From the NCBI GenBank assembly GCA_015066975.1, contig SVNI01000001.1, positions 124,001 through 188,000 of the forward strand: a stretch of DNA of 64,000 nt. Direction: 5' to 3'. A model generated the notes under the pieces. The model made no database searches and had not been told where the DNA came from. It saw only the letters and a list, made by a program, of their open reading frames with translations. The translations under genes were made by a program, and so were the position numbers. Below are positions 44,013 to 52,600 of the stretch, piece by piece (positions within the stretch are counted from its first letter, which is position 1; the number at the start of each line of letters is the position of its first letter). The stretch is from Ruminococcus sp. (GTDB lineage: Bacteria > Bacillota > Clostridia > Oscillospirales > Ruminococcaceae).

Positions 44013-44693
44013 ATGGGATTTTTAGATAAATTAGGTGCAAATCTTACAAACGAAAGCAGAAAGCTTTCCCAGAAAGTAAAGAATTCCACAGATGCCAGCA
44101 AGCTGATGAGCGAAATTACCGCAGAAAATAAAAATATTCAGGAAAATCTGACGGCTATCGGCAAGCTGTATTATGATGTGTACAGAGAAGAACCGGAAGA
44201 AGCATTCAGAGAAATGGTGGATGCTATCACCAAATCAGAGCAGAGAATTACAGAATTGCAGGAGTCTATTAGAATTATCCGCGCCAGAGAACCGGAACTT
44301 GTTCCAGTGCCGGAAGATGTGCCTGCACCTGCCAGAATTACAGCACAGGCCAAACCTTCTGCCATGGTCTGCATGGGATGCGGAAATACTTACCCCGGCG
44401 GAACGGCCTTCTGTTCTGTCTGCGGTCAGAAGTTAGTGCCACAGTATCAGGATGCGGCCGCTGCGGCTGCTGCCCCTGCACAGACTGCTGCTGATGTACA
44501 GGTACAGCCGGAAGAACCTATCACAGAAGAAGAAAAAGCACAGGTCGTGGATGCCGAAATTGTAGATAGTCCTGCACAGGAAACAGAAGCAGAAAATATT
44601 CCGGATGATGCAACAAAATTCTGCCCGTACTGCGGAAAGAAGATTGAAACTCCCGGTCAGCAGTTCTGCGAAAACTGCGGTCATGCAGTCTGA
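44013..44693 (+). CDS. Coiled-coil protein with two zinc ribbons
   Basis: 226 residues. The N-terminal 95 are helical and coiled-coil forming (LTNESRKLSQKVKNS, SEQRITELQESIRII). Then a ribbon CMGCGNTYPGGTAFCSVCG, an Ala/Pro/Glu-rich linker containing AAAAAAA, and a second ribbon CPYCGKKIETPGQQFCENCG at the end. No enzyme domain. It lies 6 nt upstream of the diguanylate cyclase ATG, so it may be a partner or adaptor of it; this is inference from position. Ribosome site AGGAGG. Confidence 0.8.
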   Translation: MGFLDKLGANLTNESRKLSQKVKNSTDASKLMSEITAENKNIQENLTAIGKLYYDVYREEPEEAFREMVDAITKSEQRITELQESIRIIRAREPELVPVPEDVPAPARITAQAKPSAMVCMGCGNTYPGGTAFCSVCGQKLVPQYQDAAAAAAAPAQTAADVQVQPEEPITEEEKAQVVDAEIVDSPAQETEAENIPDDATKFCPYCGKKIETPGQQFCENCGHAV

Positions 44694-44699
44694 ACCGTG

Positions 44700-46658
44700 A
44701 TGAAACAGCATATTCATATTGCAGTCATTGCTTCTACAATTGATGAAGATTATCAAAGCGGTATCCTGAGCGGTATCCGTCAGTTTGCATCAGCAAACGG
44801 TATTACTCTGGCGCATTTTGCGGCATCCGGCAATATCGGTGGTGATGAAAGACATGATACAGGAGAATATAATATTTTCTCTCTGGTGGATTTTCAGCAG
44901 TTTGACGGTGTCATTCTGCTGATTAATACCATCCAGAATGTGAAATATCGTGAAGCCGTTCTGGAACGGGTACGACATATCCATGTGCCGACAGTCTGCA
45001 TTGATAAGGATGTGCCGGAACTTTACAGCATCTGCATTGATAACGAGAAGGCAATGTGCAATATCGTGGAGCATTTTATTCTGCATCACGGGTACACGCG
45101 CATTAATTATGTATCAGGGCCGGCGGATAATATCGACAGCAGTCAGAGACTGAAAGCTTATCGGGATGTGCTAAAAAAATACGGCATTCCGTTGGAAGAA
45201 AAACGCATCTATCATGGAAATTTTGTCTCGCATGACGGTGCAAATGCCGTGCAGAAGTTTTTGCAGGATGAAATGCCGCAGGCGATTGTCTGCGCCAATG
45301 ACAATATGGCAATCGGTGTGATGAATGCTCTGGCAGTGCGTGGTATTCGTGTACCGGAAGAAATCGCTGTTTCCGGATTTGATTATACTTACAATGCCCG
45401 GAATTATGCGCCGTCGCTGACTTCTGTAGAACGCCCTTTGGAGCGTGTCGGACAGCTTGCCTGCCGGAAGATTCTCAATCATCTGGAGGAAATTCCGCAG
45501 GAACGAAGCGAAATCATGGATACACAGTGCCGTTTTTCCCAAAGCTGCGGATGCAATCAGGTGTCTCTTATGGATACAGATGAATTCAAAAAACGGAATT
45601 TTACTGTTCTGGAGTCTTTTTCGGAAGATATTTCCCTTATCAGCCGGATGGCTTCTGCCCTGACATCCTGTGACAGTCTGGAACATTATGCAGAGAATCT
45701 GAAGCCGTTTATCCGGGAAATCAACTGCAAAGAATTCTGGCTCTGTCTGTGCGATAGCTGGACACAGGGCATCATGGCTGATGAGAATGAAGAAAATTAT
45801 CTGATGCATATTCTGTCGCCGGAGGATTATATCATAGAAGGCTACGGAAACAGAATGCTTGTTCCGCTGGCATACCGGGACGGCAGTTTCTTTGAAATGT
45901 GGGATTTTTCGGTTTTGGAAATGCTTCCGGGCTTGTTCTCTGATGAAAACGAACGCGGAGAATATTATTTCGTGCCTTTGCATATCGGCGAGCGAACGCT
46001 CGGATATTGTGTCATGAAAGACAGTCCGTTTCCGGTGAACAGCAAGCTGTTTCATAATTTTATTACCAATATCAGCAATTCTCTGGAAAGTGTCAGAAAA
46101 TTTCTCTGTCTGAACCGTATCACCCAGAAATTAAATAAATTATACACTGTCGATACGCTTGCCAATATCAACAACCGGAACGGATTCCGCATCAGCACAC
46201 AGCATTTGTTTCAGGCATGTATCCGGGAACGGAAGCCTGTCATGCTGATGTTTCTGGATATGGACGGACTGAAATATATCAACGATACATTCGGCCATAA
46301 GGCAGGAGATAATGCTATCTGGTGCATGGCAGAAGTGCTTCGTCAGGTATGCACAGAACAGGAAGTCTGCTGTCGGTTCGGCGGTGATGAATTCATCATA
46401 TTTGCGGCGGATTATACAGAACAGAAAGCAGAAAACCTTTCCCGGAAAATCAGGAATCTTCTGGAAGAAACCAATCGGAAGAAAAAATTCTCCTATACAT
46501 TGGCGGCAAGTCTGGGATATTATATCTCTGTGCCGGAAGAAGATACAAATTTATTTCAGCTTGTGACGATTGCTGACCATATCATGTATGAAGAAAAGAA
46601 AAGGCATAAAAATTCGCACTATCTCAAACAGGGCATTTTTCGCCCTGGTATGGAATAA
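44700..46658 (+). CDS. Diguanylate cyclase with a LacI/periplasmic-binding-type sensor
   Basis: 652 residues from the ATG at 44700. Residues 1-280 match the ligand-binding core of LacI-type regulators (HIAVIASTIDEDYQSGILSGI, GVILLINT, ICIDNEKAMCNIVEHFILHHGYTRI with the family's G-Y-x-R-I, AIVCANDNMAIGVMNALAVRGIRVP, SGFDYTYNARNYAPSLTSV) but without a helix-turn-helix domain. A GAF-like middle region follows, then a GGDEF domain with DMDGLKYINDTFGHKAGD and an intact active site FGGDEF (about 560). No signal peptide or membrane helix, so it should sense a cytoplasmic sugar-like ligand and make c-di-GMP. Terminator at 46657. Confidence 0.9.
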   Translation: MKQHIHIAVIASTIDEDYQSGILSGIRQFASANGITLAHFAASGNIGGDERHDTGEYNIFSLVDFQQFDGVILLINTIQNVKYREAVLERVRHIHVPTVCIDKDVPELYSICIDNEKAMCNIVEHFILHHGYTRINYVSGPADNIDSSQRLKAYRDVLKKYGIPLEEKRIYHGNFVSHDGANAVQKFLQDEMPQAIVCANDNMAIGVMNALAVRGIRVPEEIAVSGFDYTYNARNYAPSLTSVERPLERVGQLACRKILNHLEEIPQERSEIMDTQCRFSQSCGCNQVSLMDTDEFKKRNFTVLESFSEDISLISRMASALTSCDSLEHYAENLKPFIREINCKEFWLCLCDSWTQGIMADENEENYLMHILSPEDYIIEGYGNRMLVPLAYRDGSFFEMWDFSVLEMLPGLFSDENERGEYYFVPLHIGERTLGYCVMKDSPFPVNSKLFHNFITNISNSLESVRKFLCLNRITQKLNKLYTVDTLANINNRNGFRISTQHLFQACIRERKPVMLMFLDMDGLKYINDTFGHKAGDNAIWCMAEVLRQVCTEQEVCCRFGGDEFIIFAADYTEQKAENLSRKIRNLLEETNRKKKFSYTLAASLGYYISVPEEDTNLFQLVTIADHIMYEEKKRHKNSHYLKQGIFRPGME

Positions 46659-46685
46659 AACCCCTGCTGAATCAGCAGGGGTTTT
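46657..46685 (+). terminator. Terminator of the diguanylate cyclase operon
   Basis: Stem AAAACCCCTGCTGA / TCAGCAGGGGTTTT, nearly uninterrupted; followed by ATTCTG, and A-rich on the other side so also usable by the minus strand. Confidence 0.9.
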
Positions 46686-46718
46686 ATTCTGTGAGGATTA
46701 AAGATAATAAGAAAGAAA

Positions 46719-49160
46719 TTATTTGGCATTAATTGGGCAGTCTTCCTGTTTGAGCAGGCCGACAATCAATTTCATAACATTCAGAGAGTCAATATTATCC
46801 GGCACTTCGTTCAGGTTCAGGTCAGCATTTGCCAGACCCTGTTCTGTCATAGTATCTTTGCCGAGAATCGTCTTGTTAATCAGAATCACATCAAGAATAT
46901 CAACAGAACCGCTTTCATCCGCATCGCCCCATACTTCGGCAGCGGCTTTTTCTTTGTAGAAGACTTCCACAGATTTGAGGGTGATTTCGCTGAGTTCTGT
47001 TTCGCCCTGACCGCCGTACCAGAAACCAAACTGAATATTGCCGTATTCTTCGTTGAGGTCAATGCTTGCCGGAGGCATCCAGGCAATTTCGATATCGCCG
47101 GCTTCGGTATTGGTGACTACATAATTCCAGTCTGCGCCTTCGGGAGCCCACTGCATCCAGTCATCGCCGACAGATGCGCCGATTCCATAAACAAGCTTGT
47201 CGAGGTCGGTATCAGCAGATACTGTGAAGACAACAGCATGAACGTCATCTCTTTCATTGAGGCCTAAATCATCCATAAAGCTGATTTCGCCGGACATATC
47301 GCCTGCTTTGATAGTTTTATTGAGGGTAGTCTTCTTGCTGGCAGTATACTTGAAAGTCTGTGTTTCAGTGTAGGTTACAGCACCGCCTACGAGGTCAACA
47401 GCGGGAATTTCGGTATATTCTTCTGCATCTTCCACACCGTACCAGTACTGGAAGGAAATCGCGCCGGATGTTTCATAAGGCTGTACAGCTTCCGGAACGT
47501 CCCAGATAACACTGAAATATTCACCAAGCTGATTATCTTCGGAAGACAGATAATAGCCGTAACCCGGAGTGATACCGAATTCAACGCCTGCTTCTTCATA
47601 TTCTGTGATTTTATCCTGACCCATGTCATTATACCAGTAACCTGCATCTTTGGTAGTAGCAACACCCTTTGCAGCCTTTGCAGATTCGGTATCAGCAGCA
47701 GAGCCGTTTTCCACGTTCAGGCCACCGCCGTACATGAAATTCTTGACACTCTGTGTACTCTGGATAGTTGCCTGAAGTGATTCGATAGTAACACTGCCCT
47801 TTGCGCCGACACTGGACAGACCGAAATCAGAATAATTGAACTTGTGGCTGTTGAGAGGGTCGGTGCCTTCTACAGGGTTGACTTCAAGCTTGGCATAATA
47901 TTCTTCATCATAGCCCTGAGTCAAAGTGAGAGGAGTTGCAAATTCAATCTGACGAGCCTGTGTTGCACTCATAGTGCCTGTGCCGTCGCCGTTATCTGTG
48001 AACGACCATGTACCGCTCTTTCTGTTGGTAGTTGTCTGACCGTCCTTGATGGAAAGAGAATGTTCATCTTCGGTCGGTTCAGTTGTATCCGGAGTTACTG
48101 CCGGAGTTGCTTCTTTATTGCTGTTTACTTCAATCGACTTGATAGTGATGGTATTGCCGTCACTGTAGTAGTTTCTGAATTCAAATTCACCGTCATACTT
48201 GCTGTTGTAAGCATCTTTATATTTCAGGTCGAGTTTGGAAGTATCAATGACGATAACAATTTCGCCGTCAACGGCAGTCACGCTTGTGCCGGGAACTTCA
48301 GAGCCGTCAGAGGTATCAACCCAGCCTGAGCCATCCCATTCCATCCAGTAGGGGGAATCTGCAATGCCGATACCGAAACCGTAGGAAACAGAACCGGTAT
48401 AACTGCCTGTATCCAGCGTAATGGTGATATTCTTGATGCCTTTTTCAGCCAAATCTGCGGTGAAAGCTCTGTAAGTGCCTTTTTCCTTGACATCTGCAAC
48501 GGAAGAAGAAGTTTCTTTTTCGGTAGTTGCTTCTGTTGCTTCTGTTTCTGTTGCTTCGGTAATTTCTGTAGCTTCCAGCGTGTCGTCAGTGGCATCTGTT
48601 ACGGCTTCTGTTTCAGTTTCGGTAGCTTCAGTCACAGCAGGGGTTTCATTAGCGGTAATCTTATTGATAGTGACAGTTCCGCCTGTACCGCTGTAGTAGT
48701 TTCTGAACTCGAAAGTGCCATCATATTTACTGTTGTAGGCATCTGCATATTTAAGAACGAGGTCAGAAGTGTCGATTGTGACAGTCACTTCTTTTCCGGC
48801 GGTGACTGGAACGGAAATTCCCTCAACGGAAACAGTACCGCCTTTGGTATCAACCCAGCCTGAGCCGTCCCATTCCATCCAGTAAGGGGAATCTGCAATG
48901 CCGATACCAAATCCATAGGAGAAATTTCCGGTATAATCGGCGGTCAGTGAAACGGTAATAGTCTTGATACCGCTTGCGGCGATATCGGCAGTATAGCCCT
49001 TATAAACGCCGTCAACTTCGAGAGTATCCAAAGCAGCAGCAGAAACGCTCATAGAAGCTGTTTCCACAAAAGTCGGCAGAACAAAAGCGTTTGCAGAAAT
49101 GCACATGACAGCGGCAACAGCGGCAGCTTTCATACGGTTTGTCATGCTTCTTGTTATCAT
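46719..49160 (-). CDS. Secreted dockerin protein with repeated carbohydrate-binding-like modules
   Basis: 813 residues from the ATG at 49160 (AAAGGAAG upstream). After a signal peptide come two near-identical modules (about 45-170 and 230-350) sharing GIGIADSPYWMEWDGSGW and YNSKYDGxFEFRNYYS, separated by a Thr/Glu-rich linker. A beta-rich middle (about 390-620) and a divergent third copy (YGIGASVGDDWMQWAPEG) follow. The end (about 745-805) is a type I dockerin: DADESGSVDILDVILINKTILG and DLNLNEVPDNIDSLNVMKLIVG, two calcium-loop segments, the second with an insertion. It should bind a cohesin on a scaffoldin and carry plant-polysaccharide-binding modules to a cellulosome-like complex. The modules resemble the DUF5620-type modules of Ruminococcus. 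No catalytic domain is recognised. Confidence 0.88.
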   Translation of the reverse strand: MITRSMTNRMKAAAVAAVMCISANAFVLPTFVETASMSVSAAALDTLEVDGVYKGYTADIAASGIKTITVSLTADYTGNFSYGFGIGIADSPYWMEWDGSGWVDTKGGTVSVEGISVPVTAGKEVTVTIDTSDLVLKYADAYNSKYDGTFEFRNYYSGTGGTVTINKITANETPAVTEATETETEAVTDATDDTLEATEITEATETEATEATTEKETSSSVADVKEKGTYRAFTADLAEKGIKNITITLDTGSYTGSVSYGFGIGIADSPYWMEWDGSGWVDTSDGSEVPGTSVTAVDGEIVIVIDTSKLDLKYKDAYNSKYDGEFEFRNYYSDGNTITIKSIEVNSNKEATPAVTPDTTEPTEDEHSLSIKDGQTTTNRKSGTWSFTDNGDGTGTMSATQARQIEFATPLTLTQGYDEEYYAKLEVNPVEGTDPLNSHKFNYSDFGLSSVGAKGSVTIESLQATIQSTQSVKNFMYGGGLNVENGSAADTESAKAAKGVATTKDAGYWYNDMGQDKITEYEEAGVEFGITPGYGYYLSSEDNQLGEYFSVIWDVPEAVQPYETSGAISFQYWYGVEDAEEYTEIPAVDLVGGAVTYTETQTFKYTASKKTTLNKTIKAGDMSGEISFMDDLGLNERDDVHAVVFTVSADTDLDKLVYGIGASVGDDWMQWAPEGADWNYVVTNTEAGDIEIAWMPPASIDLNEEYGNIQFGFWYGGQGETELSEITLKSVEVFYKEKAAAEVWGDADESGSVDILDVILINKTILGKDTMTEQGLANADLNLNEVPDNIDSLNVMKLIVGLLKQEDCPINAK

Positions 49161-49263
49161 AATCAAATCTTCCTTTCTGAAATAATCAGTAAATAAATTA
49201 AATAACGTACAAAATTTTATACACAGTGATGACAAAAACTGTTCACTATGTGTTCATATTACT

Positions 49264-49291
49264 ATTATATCACATACGAAAACGTTTTTTG
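49264..49291 (-). promoter_or_regulatory. Dockerin-gene promoter with LacI-type palindrome
   Basis: Minus strand TATAAT (49264-49269) with no good -35. In the -35 position sits AAAAAACGTTTTCG (49278-49291), containing the palindrome AAAACGTTTT, like operators of LacI/CcpA-family regulators. A leader of about 95 nt follows. Confidence 0.6.
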
Positions 49292-49433
49292 TGAATAAAT
49301 TATGAATTTTTGCTAACTTGGGGGAGTCTTTATGTAGAAAAAATTTGTCACAATTCGTGCAGTTTGAACAAAGTGTGAACAATTTAAAGATTGATTTAAT
49401 AAACTGCATAAAACTATTATACCAGATAGCAAA

Positions 49434-49462
49434 AAAAGTTCCCTTTGATAAAGGGAACTTTT
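49434..49462 (-). terminator. recR terminator
   Basis: Stem AAAAGTTCCCTTT / AAGGGAACTTTT with a short loop; A and T runs on both sides. Confidence 0.9.
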
Positions 49463-49473
49463 CAGAAGTTTCA

Positions 49474-50076
49474 TTACATTGCATTCCGGTTTTCCAGAGC
49501 CTTATAGAGCGTGACTTCATCTGCATATTCCAGCATACCGCCCACAGGCAGACCAAACGCCAGACGGGAAACTTTCACGCCGAGCGGTTTCAGAAGCTGT
49601 GAGATATAAGCCGCAGTGGCATCACCTTCAACAGTCGGATTCGTTGCCATGATGACTTCTTTCACATCACCGTCCTGTACTCTCGAAAGCAGGGAACGGA
49701 TTTTCAAATCATCCGGCAGAACGTTCTTCAAAGGCGAAATTAACCCGTGCAGAACGTGATAAACGCCGTGATATTCTCCGGTGCGTTCAAAAGCGGAAAT
49801 ATCTTTCGGAGTTTCCACCACACAGATGACAGATTTATCTCTGGAAGCATCTTCGCAGATGGGACACAGGGGCTTGTCTGTCAGATTTTCACAGCACTGA
49901 CAGTAATGCACGGTATTCCGTGCATTCAGCAGAGCCTGTGCAAAGGCTTCGACATCAGCCGTATCCATCGCCATGACATGATAGGCAAGCCGGGCAGCGG
50001 ATTTCATCCCGATACCCGGCAGTTTTGCAAACTGTTCTGTCAGTACGACAAGCGGCAGTGCATCATGATTTGCCAT
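49474..50076 (-). CDS. recR: Recombination mediator RecR
   Basis: Helps load RecA at gaps with RecFO. 200 residues: helix-hairpin-helix LPGIGMKSAARLAYH, C4 zinc finger CQCCENLTDKPLCPIC, Toprim domain with VVETPKDISAFERTG and ATNPTVEGDATA, ending SRLAFGLPVGGMLEYADEVTL. It follows ybaB by 8 nt in the common dnaX-ybaB-recR order. Confidence 0.97.
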   Translation of the reverse strand: MANHDALPLVVLTEQFAKLPGIGMKSAARLAYHVMAMDTADVEAFAQALLNARNTVHYCQCCENLTDKPLCPICEDASRDKSVICVVETPKDISAFERTGEYHGVYHVLHGLISPLKNVLPDDLKIRSLLSRVQDGDVKEVIMATNPTVEGDATAAYISQLLKPLGVKVSRLAFGLPVGGMLEYADEVTLYKALENRNAM

Positions 50077-50084
50077 ATGGATTC

Positions 50085-50432
50085 TTAGAATAAGCCGGGC
50101 AGGGAAACACCGCCGGTGATTTTGCTCATTTCATCTTCAGTCGTCTGTTCAATCTGGCCGACTGCTTCGTTGACGGCACTGATGATTAAATCCTGAAGGG
50201 TTTCGATATCTTCGGGGTCAACGACTTCTTTCTTGATGTTCAGAGACTTGATAGTTTTCTTACCGGTCATGACCAGCTCAACAGCACCGCCGCCAACAGT
50301 GGCTGTAAAGTCACGGGCTTCGATATCATCTTGCAGTTCGGTAATCTGGTCCTGCATTTTCTGTGCCTGACGTATCATCTGGTTCATGTTCTGGGCGTTA
50401 TTGCCTGCGCCCTTGGGTACTCTTGCTCTCAT
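50085..50432 (-). CDS. ybaB: YbaB/EbfC nucleoid-associated protein
   Basis: 115 residues forming the tweezer-like DNA-binding dimer of this family: NMNQMIRQAQKMQDQI, VGGGAVELVMTGKKTIKSLNI and DLIISAVNEAVGQIE. It begins with ATG at 50432 after AAAGGAG. Between dnaX and recR. Confidence 0.95.
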   Translation of the reverse strand: MRARVPKGAGNNAQNMNQMIRQAQKMQDQITELQDDIEARDFTATVGGGAVELVMTGKKTIKSLNIKKEVVDPEDIETLQDLIISAVNEAVGQIEQTTEDEMSKITGGVSLPGLF

Positions 50433-50482
50433 GATGGTTTTTCTCCTTTTGATTAGAATAATTTTAAAAAAATAAAAATCTT

Positions 50483-52057
50483 TTATATAACAGTGGTCTG
50501 TAAACCGCTGTTTTTAGCGCGTTCAATCATTTCTTCCACAGGTCTGGGCTTCACGGCTTCGGCAGAACATTTCGCACGGATAACAAAGCGTTTTCCGGTG
50601 ATGCGGAAGATGGCTTCGCTCAGGGAACGGGCATTTTCTTTCTGCTTGAACATGGTAAGAAACATTGTGTTTTCGGCAGTGATGAGAATAATATTCGCAT
50701 AGAAAACAGCTTTTGCCCCTGCAAGTGTTCCCTGTACTGCCGGATTGAGTTTTCCGCATTCTTCAAGAATTTCATTCCACTGTGGAAACGGTTTGAAATC
50801 GGACATTTTGAGACTTTTCAAATCGACTTCGGGCTTGGGTTCGGGTTCGGGAGAAGCGTGCGGTTTTGTCAGCGGATGTTCTGTGACAGGCTGATGCTGT
50901 TCGAGCTGTGTGATTCTCTGCATTAACTGCTGAATTTCGGCAGAATCTGCCGGGGCGGAAACAACAGCAGACGGTGCGGAAGTACTGCAAATCCGGATAA
51001 GCATCATTTCCAGCTCCACACGCTGGCTGACAGCACGGCTCATGCGTTCCCGGCAGGTCTGAAAGTGATTTAGAATCTGCATGATAGTGTCCATATTCTG
51101 TTCAGATGCAAGCTTCTGTAAAGCAGGAACTTCATCTGCCATGCAGTGCAGAAGGGAAATATCTCCGGAAGCTTTCAGAAGCATGACATCTCTCTGCATG
51201 AGGATTAATTCTTCACAGAGTCTTTGCAAATCTTTTGAATTTTCGTGAAGCTGTGCGATAATTTCCAGAATGCCGGAAATATCTTTTTGCTGAATTTTTT
51301 CAAGAATCTGTGTTAAATATTCCCGTCCGGCTGTGCCGGAAGCTTCTGCTGTCATCTGTGCAGTGATGGTTTCACCATAAGCAGAGCACCTGTCAAGCAG
51401 GGAAATGGCATCACGCATACCGCCGTCAGAAAGCTTGGCCATGAGTTCGGCCGCAGAGGGTTCAATGCTGATATGTTCCTGTTCTGCAATGTAAAGCAGA
51501 CGGGAGACTAAATCTTTTTGCCGGATTCTGCGGAAGTCATAACGCTGGCATCTGGAAATAATAGTTGCCGGAACTTTATGGATTTCTGTCGTTGCTAAAA
51601 TAAATTTGACATACGGGGGCGGTTCTTCCATGATTTTGAGAAGCGCGTTGAAAGCACTTGTGGAAAGCATGTGTACTTCGTCAATGATGTAAATTCTGAA
51701 TCTGCATTTTTCCGGCGTATAGACAGTGGCATCACGCAGGTCACGGATATCTTCCACACTGTTATTGGAAGCGGCATCAATTTCGGTCAAATCTGACAAA
51801 ATGCCCTGTTCAGCGGCTTTGCAGATTTCGCATTCCAGACAGGGGTTGCCGTCGGGGGTAGGATGCAGACAGTTGACTGCTTTTGCGAGGATTCTCGCAC
51901 AGGTCGTTTTGCCAGTTCCTCTTGAGCCTGTAAACAAATAGGCATGTGCAGTTGTTCCGGATTTTATCTGATTCTGGAGTGTGGTTGTCACCTGTGGCTG
52001 AGAAAGCACATCGGCGAAAGTCATAGGTCTCCATTTTCTGTATAAAGCCTGATACAT
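50483..52057 (-). CDS. dnaX: DNA polymerase III gamma/tau subunit
   Basis: Clamp-loader ATPase. 524 residues from the ATG at 52057, which follows AAGGAG and gives MYQALYRKWRPMTFADV. Walker A GSRGTGKTTCARILAKAVNC (about 44), the zinc module with CLECEICK, IIDEVHMLS, ILATTEIHKVP and SRCQRYDFRR are all visible. The C-terminal domain is short and divergent. A longer frame to 52126 reads into the SRP RNA gene and is rejected. Confidence 0.96.
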   Translation of the reverse strand: MYQALYRKWRPMTFADVLSQPQVTTTLQNQIKSGTTAHAYLFTGSRGTGKTTCARILAKAVNCLHPTPDGNPCLECEICKAAEQGILSDLTEIDAASNNSVEDIRDLRDATVYTPEKCRFRIYIIDEVHMLSTSAFNALLKIMEEPPPYVKFILATTEIHKVPATIISRCQRYDFRRIRQKDLVSRLLYIAEQEHISIEPSAAELMAKLSDGGMRDAISLLDRCSAYGETITAQMTAEASGTAGREYLTQILEKIQQKDISGILEIIAQLHENSKDLQRLCEELILMQRDVMLLKASGDISLLHCMADEVPALQKLASEQNMDTIMQILNHFQTCRERMSRAVSQRVELEMMLIRICSTSAPSAVVSAPADSAEIQQLMQRITQLEQHQPVTEHPLTKPHASPEPEPKPEVDLKSLKMSDFKPFPQWNEILEECGKLNPAVQGTLAGAKAVFYANIILITAENTMFLTMFKQKENARSLSEAIFRITGKRFVIRAKCSAEAVKPRPVEEMIERAKNSGLQTTVI

Positions 52058-52083
52058 GCCGGCACTCCTTTCTGCTGTGCTCA

Positions 52084-52215
52084 AAAAAATTTCGGAACAT
52101 AGGTGTGCAGGCTTGCTGCGGCACATGAGACAATCCGCTTAATGCTGCTCGCTTCCACGCCTGACATGGTTCACGGCGAATCATTGCACAGGGCCCGCAC
52201 ACCTATATTCCGAAA
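52084..52215 (-). ncRNA. ffs: Signal recognition particle RNA (small bacterial type)
   Basis: Read on the minus strand, the ends pair over more than 20 nt (TTTCGGAATATAGGTGTGCG with CGCACACC-like GCCTGCACACCTATGTTCC, ending CGAAA and a T run that also acts as terminator). The tip carries the universally conserved Ffh-binding motif GAACCATGTCAGGCGTGGAAGC then GAGCAGCA (seen as ATGTCAGG, GGAAG and AGCAGC). Location just upstream of dnaX matches other Firmicutes. The mature RNA is about 100-110 nt within these bounds. Confidence 0.93.
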
Positions 52216-52247
52216 GAAAATCCAGACTTTTCTGAACTCTGTAGCTT

Positions 52248-52276
52248 ATTATAACACATTTTAAAAGAAAATGCAA
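52248..52276 (-). promoter_or_regulatory. SRP RNA promoter
   Basis: Minus strand TTGCAT (52271-52276), 17 nt, TATAAT (52248-52253). Confidence 0.85.
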
Positions 52277-52384
52277 GTGCCAAAAAGAATTTTTCTGAAA
52301 ACCGGAATCTTTTTGTCTATAATGTCAAAAAATAAATCCGATTTTTGTGCATGTATACGAATTTTTTTATTTTTCAAAAAATAC

Positions 52385-52413
52385 TTGTCATCTTGTGAAA
52401 TTTTTGGTATAAT
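52385..52413 (+). promoter_or_regulatory. Plus-strand promoter upstream of a candidate small RNA
   Basis: TTGTCA (52385-52390), 17 nt, TATAAT (52408-52413). No annotated plus-strand gene follows until glgA, which has its own promoter. Confidence 0.65.
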
Positions 52414-52419
52414 GAAATA

Positions 52420-52566
52420 GGAAAATGATTTCTAACCTCTTTCTCTTATTTTTTGCTGAAAAAGGCATGGCTGTGCTGTGTCTTTTTCACTTCTTTGTTT
52501 TTTCAGCTTTTTTGCTTTTGACAGATAAAACAAAAGGCGTTTCTGATTTGCAGAAATGCCTTTTGG
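52420..52566 (+). ncRNA. Candidate small RNA (or tiny leaderless mRNA)
   Basis: Begins at the predicted start of the promoter at 52385 and ends at the hairpin AAAAGGCGTTTCTG / CAGAAATGCCTTTT (52532-52564) with a TTTT tail, about 145 nt. An ATG at 52425 opens a hydrophobic frame (MISNLFLLFFAEKGM) that runs through the hairpin into the antisense of the SCP2-like gene, so a protein is less likely than an RNA. No known family recognised. The hairpin also terminates the minus-strand SCP2-like gene. Confidence 0.45.
52532..52564. terminator. Bidirectional terminator between small-RNA candidate and SCP2-like gene
   Basis: 14-bp stem AAAAGGCGTTTCTG / CAGAAATGCCTTTT with one mismatch and a 5-nt loop. 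Confidence 0.85.
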
Positions 52567-52600
52567 TATTATATTTTAATCAATCAAACAAAATCAGAAA

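Noticed and set aside
45171-46055. Minus-strand 294-codon frame within the diguanylate cyclase gene
   Set aside because: Antisense shadow; the plus strand encodes clear LacI-core and GGDEF motifs in this interval.
52058-52126. Extension of dnaX upstream of 52057
   Set aside because: Overlaps the SRP RNA 3' end and its T-run; the ATG at 52057 has AAGGAG and the conserved MYQALYRKWRP start.
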